Source of the DNA: Bacteroidia bacterium | GTDB lineage: Bacteria; Bacteroidota; Bacteroidia; SpSt-205 | Length of the DNA: 50,786 bases | Assembly: GCA_025062295.1 (NCBI GenBank) | Contig: JANXAJ010000014.1 | Coordinates: 1 to 50,786 of the forward strand | Direction: 5' to 3' | Shown: piece by piece, positions 36,128-44,539 of the stretch | Position numbering within the stretch: position 1 is the first letter of the stretch | Layout of the letters: each line of letters opens with the position of its first letter | Program-made: the position numbers and the translations under genes | Notes under the pieces: generated by a model | Seen by the model: the letters and a program-made list of their open reading frames with translations, nothing else | Told to the model about the DNA's origin: nothing | Database searches by the model: none

Positions 36128-36676
36128 TTGTTTAATCTGAATGTGCTAAAAGCTCTAAGCCTTCCTGAAAAAGTAGTTCGTCGCCTTATATGGGGCGTCT
36201 CTCTTGCTATTCCTCTCATTGTGCTCCTTCTATTGAGCTTGCCAAGGGTAGATATTGGGATAGATACAAGTGTTATACCTCGCATCAACGCCTTTATCAA
36301 CAGCACCGTTTCTCTTCTTCTAATAGCAGGCTATATTTTGATTCGGTATCGGCAAGTGTCTCTGCATCGTTCAGTGATGCTACTTGCATTCGCTCTGAGT
36401 GTTGCTTTTCTCATCCTATATGTAATTTACCATTTGACCCATGAGGAGGTACGATTTGGCGGTACGGGTTGGATAAAGGGAGTATATCTTTTTATCTTGC
36501 TGACACACATAGGCCTGAGTGCTTTTGTTGTTCCTCTTGCACTTTTTACGATTTATCCAGCGTTGATGCAGCGTTACGGCAGCCACAAGAAGATAGCTCG
36601 GTGGGCTTTGCCTCTCTGGCTTTATGTGTCAGTTACGGGTGTATTGGTATACGTATTTTTGTCTCCATATTATTGA
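36128..36676 (+). CDS. DUF420 family membrane protein
   Basis: The protein has five hydrophobic segments and the DUF420 histidines: INAFINSTVSLLLIAGYILI, RSVMLLAFALSVAFLILYVIYHL and LTHIGLSAFVVPLALFTIY. DUF420 proteins are linked to cytochrome oxidase assembly in Gram-positive and Bacteroidota genomes. The start is unclear: the frame opens with TTG at 36128, and an in-frame GTG lies at 36143. The next gene, a small CAMCR protein, is a common neighbour in oxidase-assembly loci. Confidence 0.8.
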   Translation: MFNLNVLKALSLPEKVVRRLIWGVSLAIPLIVLLLLSLPRVDIGIDTSVIPRINAFINSTVSLLLIAGYILIRYRQVSLHRSVMLLAFALSVAFLILYVIYHLTHEEVRFGGTGWIKGVYLFILLTHIGLSAFVVPLALFTIYPALMQRYGSHKKIARWALPLWLYVSVTGVLVYVFLSPYY

Positions 36677-36681
36677 TAAAG

Positions 36682-36942
36682 ATGAGGAGGTGGATAATAG
36701 GCGTGTTTCTTCTTCTGCCAGTGATAGGCTGGCCCCAATGTGCTATGTGTAGAAAGAATGCTGAGAATGCCGCTCCGGGACTGGCAAAAGGGCTGAGAGT
36801 GGGGATTGTTTTCCTCTTCACAGTGCCGTACATCGTAGCTGGAACAATAGGATGGTTATGGTACAAACGGATGCGAGAGCATGAAGAAGTGGGGGCTCGT
36901 GATAGAGACGGGGGGAACCTCCCTGCAGGTGGGTCTCCTTGA
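36682..36942 (+). CDS. Small CAMCR-motif membrane protein
   Basis: The 86-aa protein begins with a signal peptide-like segment (RRWIIGVFLLLPVIGWPQ) followed by CAMCRKNAENA. A second hydrophobic segment follows (VGIVFLFTVPYIVAGTIGWLWY) and then a charged tail. The CxMC pair could bind copper or heme. I recall similar small proteins beside DUF420 in Bacteroidota oxidase-assembly loci, but function is not established. The ATG is 5 nt after the DUF420 stop, and the 3' end overlaps tsaB by 62 nt. Confidence 0.72.
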   Translation: MRRWIIGVFLLLPVIGWPQCAMCRKNAENAAPGLAKGLRVGIVFLFTVPYIVAGTIGWLWYKRMREHEEVGARDRDGGNLPAGGSP

Positions 36943-37507
36943 GGGGGATACGCCTGTAGGAGGACTTCGGTGGGATTGGCCTAACCAGCACAGTGAAAAG
37001 CTCATTGCAGCAGTCTGCTTTCTCCTGAAGGAGGCTCAGCTGAGATGGCAGGACATCCAATTTGCTGTCTATCACCAAGGCCCCGGCTCTCATACAGGGC
37101 TTCGTATCGGTCTTTCGGCTATCAAAGCATGGGCGTTATCCTTGGGATGGCAAATCTACCCTGTGAGCCTCATGCAGGTCCTTTACTGGTGGGGTCGTGA
37201 GCGGGTGTCTAATGCCAACTTTTTTACCTTTTGGGAGACTCGGGGTCAGGAATGGTATGGTCAATTGTGGAATAATGGGAAACCTGAGCCTCCTCAGCTC
37301 CTTCCTGCTCAAAAGTGGAACGAGCAAGCCGCAGGTAGAGTCTGGATAGGTAATCATCCCACAGCTCACCTGTACATAGAGGAGGTTCGGTGGCAGCTCT
37401 TTGCTAAGGGGGTCTCCCAGATTCCACCTTTGACTTCGCCTGAAGAAATTATAGGGATTGTCCCTCTATACTTTAGAGAATTCCTTCCCACTCAGCGGAA
37501 AAGATGA
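36881..37507 (+). CDS. tsaB: tRNA threonylcarbamoyladenosine biosynthesis protein TsaB
   Basis: The 208-aa protein has the TsaB N-terminal ASKHA fold. It starts MKKWGLVIETGGTSLQVGLLE and has the helix HSEKLIAAVCFLLKEAQ and the hallmark GPGSHTGLRIGLSAIKAWA. TsaB is the scaffold partner of TsaD in making t6A at position 37 of ANN-decoding tRNAs. The start overlaps the small CAMCR gene by 62 nt, and the similarity begins at this ATG. A strong hairpin follows 19 nt after the stop. Confidence 0.87.
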   Translation: MKKWGLVIETGGTSLQVGLLEGDTPVGGLRWDWPNQHSEKLIAAVCFLLKEAQLRWQDIQFAVYHQGPGSHTGLRIGLSAIKAWALSLGWQIYPVSLMQVLYWWGRERVSNANFFTFWETRGQEWYGQLWNNGKPEPPQLLPAQKWNEQAAGRVWIGNHPTAHLYIEEVRWQLFAKGVSQIPPLTSPEEIIGIVPLYFREFLPTQRKR

Positions 37508-37526
37508 GGCTTCCTTGGTGAATGTT

Positions 37527-37565
37527 TTTTTGGCGGCAGCCACCGTAGGTGGCTGCCGCCAAAAA
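37527..37565. terminator. Bidirectional intrinsic terminator after tsaB
   Basis: Five T, GGCGGCAGCCACC, loop GTA, then GGTGGCTGCCGCC and five A. The arms pair perfectly over 18 bp. The flanking A and T runs give a terminator shape for both strands, fitting its place between plus-strand tsaB and the minus-strand tRNA pair. The GC core matches the truncated palindrome at 1-19. From here to the tRNA pair (37566-37753) I see no gene or other structure. Confidence 0.72.
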
Positions 37566-37753
37566 TTAATTTATCTCGCAGATTGCGCTTTTGACTAAAC
37601 GCTCGTCGAAGGAGTGGGGGCTTAGGGCATAGGTTAGTTATCACACGAAAAAGAAGCTAAACCTCTCCTCTCTCATCTAAGCCCGCTCGCTGGAAAGTAG
37701 GGGGAAGAAGCCTTGCCTCCTGCCAGAGACTACAGCAGCAGGATAATCTATCG

Positions 37754-37837
37754 TGCCCAGAAGGAGACTCGAACTCCTACGGCCTTTCGGCCACCGCCCC
37801 CTCAAAGCGGCGCGTCTACCAATTCCGCCATCTGGGC
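37754..37837 (-). tRNA. tRNA-Leu (GAG)
   Basis: The 84-nt gene has acceptor arms GCCCAGA/TCTGGGC, D-arm GGTAGAC, and anticodon stem CCGCT/GGCGG with loop TTGAGGG. It has a leucine-type long variable arm (GGCCGAAAGGCC region) and T arm GGAG-TTCGAGT-CTCC. The discriminator is A, and CCA is not encoded. It lies one base downstream of tRNA-Lys in the same transcript. Confidence 0.94.
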
Positions 37838-37838
37838 G

Positions 37839-37912
37839 TGACTCCGCTGGGATTTGAACCCAGGGCCCCTTGCTTAAAAGGCAAGTGCTCTACCAGACTG
37901 AGCTACGGAGTC
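37839..37912 (-). tRNA. tRNA-Lys (TTT)
   Basis: The 74-nt gene has acceptor arms GACTCCG/CGGAGTC, D arm GCTC...GAGC, anticodon stem CTTGC/GCAAG with loop CTTTTAA, and T arm CTGGG-TTCAAAT-CCCAG. The discriminator is A, and CCA is not encoded. It is the first gene of the Lys-Leu pair and is preceded by a perfect -7 box. Confidence 0.96.
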
Positions 37913-37926
37913 TTACTCCCGCTGCG

Positions 37927-37934
37927 CAAATATA
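37927..37934 (-). promoter_or_regulatory. -7 box for the tRNA-Lys/tRNA-Leu operon
   Basis: On the minus strand TATATTTG ends 14 nt before the mature 5' end of tRNA-Lys. A TTG lies about 23 nt upstream, inside the end of the 509-codon gene. Confidence 0.6.
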
Positions 37935-37942
37935 ACAAAAAT

Positions 37943-39472
37943 TCATGGCCTGACTACCAAGCGCCACACCTGTCCTCTTGTGTCAGTGCATATATACATT
38001 CCAGCCAAAGGAGCCTCTATATCTCCTTCTGACCAGAGAGCTATGAACTGGCCTCTCGTATCCCATATCATAAGAGGAGGACATGCTCCCTTTGGAAAGG
38101 AAAGCAATTCTCCCGCTTGACCTACAATCAAATGAGAACGCTTAGGAGGTGAAGGAAAGGAGAGGGCGGTTTCCACACTGCCAAGCTCCACTCGGACCAT
38201 CATGCATCCCTTGATTTCAGAGGGAGTCCAACCCCCACTAAACTCCAGACGCACGGCACTATCTATGGCACAGCTTGCATCCCATCCTACGCCGAGGGGC
38301 TGACCATCCAATTGAATAAAGCCTAGCCCTACCTGCCCCCCTATAACTAAAGGGGTATCAACCTCATACCACTGCCAACTATTCGTACTGTCCACAAGAA
38401 CTCTCTCTATTTTGAGGTAGAGTGGGGTAGTACCTTGATTGATATCCCAGACTCCTAACTGGAAAGGCTTCCCATACTGGGTAGGGAGGGGAAAAAATTG
38501 AACTCCTATCCGCTTGATGAGCTGAGGCGTATCCAGGCGAAACACCTGCAAAAATGCGCGTCCCGCTTGCCTGAGTCCATAGCCTGTTTCCATCTCTTCA
38601 TCATCATATCCCCATTGATTCCCTTCAAGAACAAGGGTATCTAAAAGAATGCCGGAGTCAGCCGTAGCAAAGCGGTGCCATATCCACTCTATGGAGTAAA
38701 TACCCCTCCCTAAGAAGCGAAAGGGGGGAAGGCAAACCTGAAATTCTCCAACTCCCTGATAGGTCTGTGTAAAGATCACCCGCCTATCCACCCGAACCTC
38801 CACAACTGTAGGAATTGAGTCTGATATCTTTATTATTCCACAGACGCTGTCCAAAGGCGTATAAGTAGGGCCCCACCTTCCATAGGTCTTATCATAGATG
38901 CGGGGAAGGCGCTTCCAGTATGGAGTGGCTGCTATCGTATCAGTAGCAATGAAGGTATAACCAATATGCCAGTTATCATATCCCCCATAGGTGCTACCCC
39001 AGGTACTCCACTTGAGGCGAAAACAGGGGTGAAACCAGATTGAATCCTGAAGGAAAAGTTGAACCACTGTGAATGAACTATCCGCTAAGCCGGTCCCTTG
39101 AGTGTGCCAGAGGAGACGCCACTCACCCGTAGCAGTGAGTCCCCAGAGCATAAGTGTATCATCGGCTTCAGGGGGCTCCATAAGCCCTCCTCGCTGGTAG
39201 GCAAAGCTGACCATAGCTGGTCCGATACTATCCATCCGAATACAATCACATATGGCGCTGTCTCCCCATTCACTCTCACGCGAATTAGTTGTTTGATAGG
39301 GTAGTCCGTAGGCATCCGCTCCATTCAGAAGCAAAGTATAGGCATGAGGAGCCTCATATGCAGAAGTTTTTCGCAGCTCAGCCCCATAGAGCTGCCAAAA
39401 TGCTTGGCTTCTCGGCTCACCCCATTGCAGAGAAAGAGCGGCTTGAAGCCAAAGCCCTATCACAGAAGTCAT
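37943..39472 (-). CDS. Secreted protein with T9SS-like C-terminal region
   Basis: The 509-aa protein starts with a short hydrophobic leader. Its middle (about residues 95-190) carries the pattern of Bacteroidota secreted proteins with a lectin-like jelly roll, ending in YGGYDNWHIGYTFI, close to the recurrent DHWHIDY motif. The last 70 residues (LSFPKGACPPLMIWDTRGQ...GMYICTDTRGQVWRLVV) look like a divergent T9SS sorting domain. I infer secretion to the surface, and no enzymatic motif is seen. It overlaps the PASTA gene by 4 nt. Confidence 0.65.
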   Translation of the reverse strand: MTSVIGLWLQAALSLQWGEPRSQAFWQLYGAELRKTSAYEAPHAYTLLLNGADAYGLPYQTTNSRESEWGDSAICDCIRMDSIGPAMVSFAYQRGGLMEPPEADDTLMLWGLTATGEWRLLWHTQGTGLADSSFTVVQLFLQDSIWFHPCFRLKWSTWGSTYGGYDNWHIGYTFIATDTIAATPYWKRLPRIYDKTYGRWGPTYTPLDSVCGIIKISDSIPTVVEVRVDRRVIFTQTYQGVGEFQVCLPPFRFLGRGIYSIEWIWHRFATADSGILLDTLVLEGNQWGYDDEEMETGYGLRQAGRAFLQVFRLDTPQLIKRIGVQFFPLPTQYGKPFQLGVWDINQGTTPLYLKIERVLVDSTNSWQWYEVDTPLVIGGQVGLGFIQLDGQPLGVGWDASCAIDSAVRLEFSGGWTPSEIKGCMMVRVELGSVETALSFPSPPKRSHLIVGQAGELLSFPKGACPPLMIWDTRGQFIALWSEGDIEAPLAGMYICTDTRGQVWRLVVRP

Positions 39473-40260
39473 TCGGTCAAGGAAGAGGGAGGCTGGCTAT
39501 TCACTACTAAGTCTATGGCTGTGCCTGCAGGCACCGAATCGGTCGCCACCCGTTCAGGATATTGCCTGTAAACTTGGCCAAGAGGAAGAGATGGGATGGG
39601 TTTGTACCGAATATGACCTATTGATAAGCCCATAGCATGCAGGCGTGCAACTGCCTCTTCAAGGGGCAGCCCTACCACAGAGATGAAAGGAACCTTCTGA
39701 TCGCTCAGTCCGCGACTCACTATCAGCTCTATACTCGCGTATTTGGGAGTCATAGTTCCCGGAGCTATTCTTTTTCCCTTATATTTTGCGCCGACGATCA
39801 CATCCGGGTCCCGCCCCGCCACATATTCAACTCCTTCAATACGGAAGCCATAGGTTTCTCGCAAGAGGCGATAGGCTTCCTCATAAGGCATGTCCTGAAT
39901 TTGAGGAAAGGGAATTTCGGGAGGCTTACAAGCTGCAATCGTCAGATACACCTTGCGTCCCTTCTTTACCTTGGTATTGGCAGGAGGGTCTTGAAGAAGG
40001 ACAGTTAGAGGAGGCTTGTCAGGCACATACTGAGAATCTATCACTATCACACGAAAGCCTGCTCGCTCGAGGGATGACTGAACCGCAGGAAGGGACTTGC
40101 CCACAAGAAGGGGTAGGACATACTCTCGGCCCTGTCGGGTAATCCAAGCCAGTAAAACAGAAGTGAAAAATAAATGGCTAAGAATCCCCCCTACAATCAA
40201 TGTAGAAACGAAGAGAACCCCTTCCCTACTGCGAATGTAAGCCCACAGGCGGCTCCACAT
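39469..40260 (-). CDS. PASTA-domain membrane protein
   Basis: The 263-aa protein has one membrane helix (about 16-38) and three PASTA domains. These begin near VLPLLVGKSLPAVQSSLERAGF, FPQIQDMPYEEAYRLLRE and VPFISVVGLPLEEAVARLHAMGL. No kinase domain is attached, as is usual in Bacteroidota. PASTA domains bind peptidoglycan-related ligands, so a cell-wall role in the periplasm is likely. The gene overlaps the MarR-like gene by 35 nt and the secreted-protein gene by 4 nt. Confidence 0.87.
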   Translation of the reverse strand: MWSRLWAYIRSREGVLFVSTLIVGGILSHLFFTSVLLAWITRQGREYVLPLLVGKSLPAVQSSLERAGFRVIVIDSQYVPDKPPLTVLLQDPPANTKVKKGRKVYLTIAACKPPEIPFPQIQDMPYEEAYRLLRETYGFRIEGVEYVAGRDPDVIVGAKYKGKRIAPGTMTPKYASIELIVSRGLSDQKVPFISVVGLPLEEAVARLHAMGLSIGHIRYKPIPSLPLGQVYRQYPERVATDSVPAGTAIDLVVNSQPPSSLTE

Positions 40261-40759
40261 GATAGGCTTCGGCTGCGGCGAAGGTACGATTTCGCAGCGC
40301 TTCTACCCAAATGCGGAGCTGGCTGGGAGAAAGGGAAGGAAAGAATTGTCTCAGTGTGCGGGCTCGCATAAATTCAATTTCACTCAAGAGCTTCTGAGCA
40401 GCAGGAAGGAGTCGGACAAGAAGTCGGCGCCGATCCCCTTTATCTCGTTGAAGCTCTACAAATCGCCAATACCTCAGGTGCTTTAGGATTCGTCCAATCG
40501 CTGGCTGAGTAATAGGCAAGTAGGGGTAAAGTCTGGAGGCAAGCATCCATTCCCCTTCTCCGCATTGCAGCCGACTCAAAAGATACAGCACTTCCACATG
40601 AGGAGCACCTAACTGATACCGAGCAGCTAATTCTTTTTCTTCTCTCTGAAGAAGAGTGTGTAACCGAAGGAGCGAAAAGCCCAAATCGCTCCACAACATA
40701 CACTCCTCTCGGCTCATGCAAGGAGGAGGAGCAAAAAGCATGCCATCAATAATAAGCAT
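40226..40759 (-). CDS. MarR family winged-helix regulator
   Basis: The 177-aa protein has a winged-helix core. HVEVLYLLSRLQCGEG leads into the recognition helix ITQPAIGRILKHLRYWRFVELQRDKGDRRRLLVRLL, with the DKGDRR wing typical of MarR. N- and C-terminal helices would form the dimer interface. The start is uncertain: ATG at 40759, or later Met codons at 40741 and 40717. It precedes the PASTA and secreted-protein genes and may regulate them. Confidence 0.78.
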   Translation of the reverse strand: MLIIDGMLFAPPPCMSREECMLWSDLGFSLLRLHTLLQREEKELAARYQLGAPHVEVLYLLSRLQCGEGEWMLASRLYPYLPITQPAIGRILKHLRYWRFVELQRDKGDRRRLLVRLLPAAQKLLSEIEFMRARTLRQFFPSLSPSQLRIWVEALRNRTFAAAEAYHVEPPVGLHSQ

Positions 40760-40803
40760 CTGACTCTCAGAGTGTTAATTCATAAAACTGGCCCAAGAAT
40801 GTG

Positions 40804-41442
40804 TCAATCATGACGCACAAAAGGAAAAAGGAGGAAGAAGAGAAGGGTTTCGGCGAGAAAAAGGAAGAGGAGCGGTTGAAGTGGGGGCCTTTCTCGAGCA
40901 GAGACCCACAGAAGGGGAAAGAGAAGCAAGGGAAAAGCAAGGACTGCCGAAAGTGCATATGAAGCTTCTGCTCGTGCTGCTAAGATGGCGCTCAGGAGAA
41001 GCGCAAGGCTAAGGGGGAGACTCCCTACTACGCTAATCATCAGAGCAGGGGCATAAGACCAAAGCATGGATGCTCCTAACCACAAACCCAAGCTTCCCCC
41101 TACACTCAGTCCTACCATATAAAGCCAGAGCCCAAGCAGTTCTCCCTCTGCAGAGAAAAGCTGGTAGAGCCATCGCCACTCCTCTGGGCGCCGCTCTAGA
41201 GCGAGCCGAGGGATAGCCTGAAAGAGAATAAACACCTCACTCAGCCAGAAAATTAGCCGAATCGTCTGCCCTGGAAGACCATGCCGTTGTATCACAAGTC
41301 CAACTACAAGCAGTAAAAGTATCATAAAAAGCCCCGCAGTCAGAAGCCCCTGACCTCGGCGCAATTCTAAGCGAAACCACCATAGCATGCCCCATGCTCC
41401 TTCCCGAAAAACTCGTCTTGCTCTGTGAAGAAGCTCATTCAT
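40804..41442 (-). CDS. CcmB-like heme exporter permease
   Basis: The 212-aa protein has six hydrophobic segments and follows the CcmB layout. An N-terminal RLELRRGQGLL is followed by a first helix, then the cytoplasmic loop AIPRLALERRPEEWRWLYQLFSAEGELLGLWLY, and LPLSLALLLSAILAARAEASYALSAVLAFPLLLFPLLW. CcmB is the membrane subunit of the CcmAB ABC transporter for cytochrome c maturation. No ccmA or ccmC is near. The frame is open to a TTG at 41454, but the ATG at 41442 is preferred. Confidence 0.6.
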   Translation of the reverse strand: MNELLHRARRVFREGAWGMLWWFRLELRRGQGLLTAGLFMILLLLVVGLVIQRHGLPGQTIRLIFWLSEVFILFQAIPRLALERRPEEWRWLYQLFSAEGELLGLWLYMVGLSVGGSLGLWLGASMLWSYAPALMISVVGSLPLSLALLLSAILAARAEASYALSAVLAFPLLLFPLLWVSARERPPLQPLLFLFLAETLLFFLLFPFVRHD

Positions 41443-41633
41443 CTCTCTGGACAAAACCTTAGAGTTCCTCCGTATTTCCGCTTCTTTTTTCGTTTCACTA
41501 GAGCAATCCAGTCTTTTTAGTAATATTGAGGGGGTATGAAAATGTTAAATAAGGCATGAAAAAGATATGGCGCGCTTTTGATCCCAGAGCCTCAGCCGTC
41601 AAGCACCTTTCAGGGAATAGTCGCTTTAATCTT

Positions 41634-43136
41634 TTATTCATGCGGCGCGTGAATTTCCTCTCCCTGACAATGTTTATTATCGGCATTTTGGCGAAGCTCC
41701 TCTGGAATTGGTTGGCCCGATAAAATGTAGGGTGCTATCTTCTGCATGTACTCATAGGCGGAGTCATACTCATTCGGAATAATTCCATCTAGAATAGCCT
41801 GGCGAATAGCTTCCTTGATAGCACCGACAAGGGGTCCAGGATTGAGATTGTAGATACGCATGATCTCTTCTCCCCGAATTGGAGGCTGAAAGCGAGCAAG
41901 GTGGTCTTTTTCTTGGACTTCTCGGACTCGCTGCATGACTTTGTCAAAGTTTTGGAGGAAACGATCCCGACGATTAGGATTGCGGGTCGTGACATCACTG
42001 CGGCACAGAAGGATAAGGTCCTCAAGGGCCTCGCCAGCTTCGGCAGCGAGTCTGCGAATAGCACTATCCGTTACCCCTGCTTGGGCTAATGCAATGGGGC
42101 GTCCGTGGAGGCGGATAAGCTTTTGGATATACCTCAATCGCTCATCCAGCGGAAGGTGCAACCGACGGAAAATTTCCTTAGCGCGACGAGCGCCTTCCTC
42201 TTCATGAAGGTGAAATGTCCACCCCGCTTTGTCATCAAACCGTTTGGTAAAGGGCTTGCCTATATCATGAAGAAGGGCTGCCCATCGTAACCAAAGAGAC
42301 GCCTCAGGACGCTGATGAAGAAGCTGATCCAGCACCTTTAGCGTATGAGCGAAGTTATCTTTGTGGGTATAACCCTTCTGAGTCTCCGTACCAGCTAATG
42401 CCGCTACTTCTGGCAAAAACTGATGGAGGAGTCCCGTGTCATATAAAATCTGAAGTCCGCGAGTGGGATTCGGGCTCATGAGAATCTTGTGGAATTCCTC
42501 TATGATCCGCTCGGGCGAGACGATAGAGAGGCGAGACGCTTCTGATTTGAGGGCTTCGTAGGTACGGGACTCAATCCTGAAGTCTAATCTCACAGCGAAT
42601 CGTACGGCGCGCAGCATTCGCAAAGGATCATCGCTAAAAGTGCGCTGAGGGTCTACAGGTGTCCGAATAAGCCGCTGTCCCAAGTCCCGAATCCCTCCAA
42701 AGGGGTCCAAAAGTACCCCCCGCTGCTCCGCATGAAGCCCTACGTAGAGTGCATTGATGGTAAAATCTCGCCGCATAAAATCCTCTTCTAGTGGAGCAGG
42801 CTCTACTGCAGGATTACGCGAAGCTGGACTATAGCTCTCTCGCCGAGAGGCCACTACTTCTATCTCGTAAGCCTTCCACTTCACCACTGCCACATAGAAG
42901 CGGCGGTACTCAGCAGCTATCACAGTGCCTAACCGCTGAGCGAGCCGTTCCGCATACAGAGTGGGATTGCCTATCGTAACAACATCAATAGAGGAGCCTA
43001 AATCTCCGCCCTTTAGAAAAAAATCGCGAACCCAACCTCCCACAATATAAGAAGGCTGGTTAAGCTCATCTGCTACCGCCGAGAGGTGGGGTAGAATCGG
43101 GTCCGCTTCCCACAAGCTGAGGGGAAGCTGTGTCAT
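41634..43136 (-). CDS. CCA-adding/poly(A) polymerase family tRNA nucleotidyltransferase with HD domain, altered DxD
   Basis: The 500-aa protein has the class II nucleotidyltransferase head (YIVGGWVRDFFL), the RRDFTINALY motif, DPLRMLRAVRFA and an HD domain (AALLHDIGKP, FHLHEEEGARRAKEIF). The catalytic metal site is normally Asp-x-Asp after GG-x-VRD. Here the sequence reads SSIDVVTIG, so the first Asp is Ser49 and only Asp51 remains. The rest of the family features look intact. The start at 43136 lies just after the fumC stop at 43138. Every tRNA in this window needs CCA addition. Confidence 0.85.
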   Translation of the reverse strand: MTQLPLSLWEADPILPHLSAVADELNQPSYIVGGWVRDFFLKGGDLGSSIDVVTIGNPTLYAERLAQRLGTVIAAEYRRFYVAVVKWKAYEIEVVASRRESYSPASRNPAVEPAPLEEDFMRRDFTINALYVGLHAEQRGVLLDPFGGIRDLGQRLIRTPVDPQRTFSDDPLRMLRAVRFAVRLDFRIESRTYEALKSEASRLSIVSPERIIEEFHKILMSPNPTRGLQILYDTGLLHQFLPEVAALAGTETQKGYTHKDNFAHTLKVLDQLLHQRPEASLWLRWAALLHDIGKPFTKRFDDKAGWTFHLHEEEGARRAKEIFRRLHLPLDERLRYIQKLIRLHGRPIALAQAGVTDSAIRRLAAEAGEALEDLILLCRSDVTTRNPNRRDRFLQNFDKVMQRVREVQEKDHLARFQPPIRGEEIMRIYNLNPGPLVGAIKEAIRQAILDGIIPNEYDSAYEYMQKIAPYILSGQPIPEELRQNADNKHCQGEEIHAPHE

Positions 43137-43137
43137 T

Positions 43138-44517
43138 TTATACCATATTTTCTGGGCGAATATACTTGTCAAACTCCTCTTCACTCAGAAAGCCTAACTC
43201 TAATGCGGCTTCTCGTAGAGTTTTTTCCTCTTTATGGGCTTTCTGAGCAATCTGAGCTGCTTTTTCATATCCAATTACAGGATTCAAAGCCGTTACCATC
43301 ATGAGACTCCGTTCCAAATGACGCTGGATAGAAGGGAGATTCGCTTCTATTCCTACCACGCAATTGTCAGTGAAGGAGTGGCAGGCATCTGTAAGGAGCC
43401 GAATAGACTCCAAGAGATTATGAATGATAAGCGGCTTGAATACATTCAGCTCAAGGTGTCCTTGAAAGCCGCCGCAAGTGATAGCGACATCATTACCAAT
43501 CACTTGACAGCAGACCATGGTTAGGGCTTCGCTCTGGGTGGGATTGACTTTCCCAGGCATGATGGAGGAGCCAGGCTCATTTTCAGGAAGGTGGAGTTCC
43601 GCAAGGCCTGCTCGAGGACCTGAGCCGAGGAGTCGAATGTCATTCGCTATTTTCATAAGAGCGACAGCTGTGCGGCGAAGGGCTCCCGATAAGGCTACTA
43701 AGGCATCATGAGCAGCCAAAGCGGCAAACTTATTCGGAGCACTTTTGAAGGGATGCCCCGTCAAATCCGCAATCTTTTGAGCAGCTTTTTCTGCAAACCC
43801 CCGGGGGGCATTAAGTCCAGTGCCAACTGCTGTGCCCCCTAATGCTAATTCAGCCACTGCTGGCAGATGCCGCTCCAGCTCTGCCCGACTCTCCGCTACT
43901 TGATGAGCGTAGCCAGAGAACTCCTGTCCTAACCGGATAGGAACAGCATCCATAAGGTGGGTTCGTCCTACTTTGATAATGTTCCAGAAACTCTCTGCTT
44001 TCGTCCGAAGCGCTTGTTCTAGCTTCTGAAGGGCGGGAAGGAGCTTCTCAACCACAGCAAGGTAGGCAGCGATATGCATTGCCGTCGGAAACGCATCATT
44101 AGAAGACTGGGATCGATTTACATCATCATTTGGATGGATAGGCTTTTTGCTTCCCAGGGGCTGCCCCAGCTTTTGATTGGCTCTATTGGCAATCACTTCA
44201 TTCACATTCATATTGGTCTGAGTGCCTGAGCCTGTCTGCCATACTACAAGGGGAAAATGGTCATCCAGAGCCCCAGAGAGAATCTCATCACAGACCTCGG
44301 CAATTATGTGAGCTTTTTCTGGCGGCAGGACCCCTAGTTCCATATTCGCATAGGCGGCAGCTTTTTTCAAAATAGCAAAAGCATAAATCACCTCTTTGGG
44401 CATTCGGTGTCCCCCGATTCGGAAGTTTTCAAGCGAGCGTTGGGTCTGAGCACCCCATAGTTTGTCAGCAGGGACCTGTACTTCTCCTAAAGTATCGTAC
44501 TCAATGCGATAGGACAT
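43138..44517 (-). CDS. fumC: Fumarate hydratase class II
   Basis: The protein (about 459 aa from the ATG at 44517) is a class II fumarase of the aspartase/fumarase superfamily. It has [17 protein letters not shown], the [14 protein letters not shown] segment, the catalytic [11 protein letters not shown] and the signature [15 protein letters not shown]. It interconverts fumarate and malate in the TCA cycle. The frame is open to 44586 inside the SDR gene, but [16 protein letters not shown] is the family N-terminus. It lies in a minus-strand run of BKACE, SDR, fumC and CCA-enzyme genes. Confidence 0.94.
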   Translation of the reverse strand: MSYRIEYDTLGEVQVPADKLWGAQTQRSLENFRIGGHRMPKEVIYAFAILKKAAAYANMELGVLPPEKAHIIAEVCDEILSGALDDHFPLVVWQTGSGTQTNMNVNEVIANRANQKLGQPLGSKKPIHPNDDVNRSQSSNDAFPTAMHIAAYLAVVEKLLPALQKLEQALRTKAESFWNIIKVGRTHLMDAVPIRLGQEFSGYAHQVAESRAELERHLPAVAELALGGTAVGTGLNAPRGFAEKAAQKIADLTGHPFKSAPNKFAALAAHDALVALSGALRRTAVALMKIANDIRLLGSGPRAGLAELHLPENEPGSSIMPGKVNPTQSEALTMVCCQVIGNDVAITCGGFQGHLELNVFKPLIIHNLLESIRLLTDACHSFTDNCVVGIEANLPSIQRHLERSLMMVTALNPVIGYEKAAQIAQKAHKEEKTLREAALELGFLSEEEFDKYIRPENMV

Positions 44518-44539
44518 GGGAGGGCGAAGATACGAGCTT

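Noticed and set aside
39469-40260. PASTA protein as a Ser/Thr kinase sensor
   Set aside because: No kinase domain is present. The cytoplasmic part is only about 15 residues.
41498-41686. 62-codon minus-strand frame between the CCA-enzyme and CcmB-like genes
   Set aside because: It overlaps the end of the CCA-enzyme gene in another frame, has no promoter box and resembles no family.
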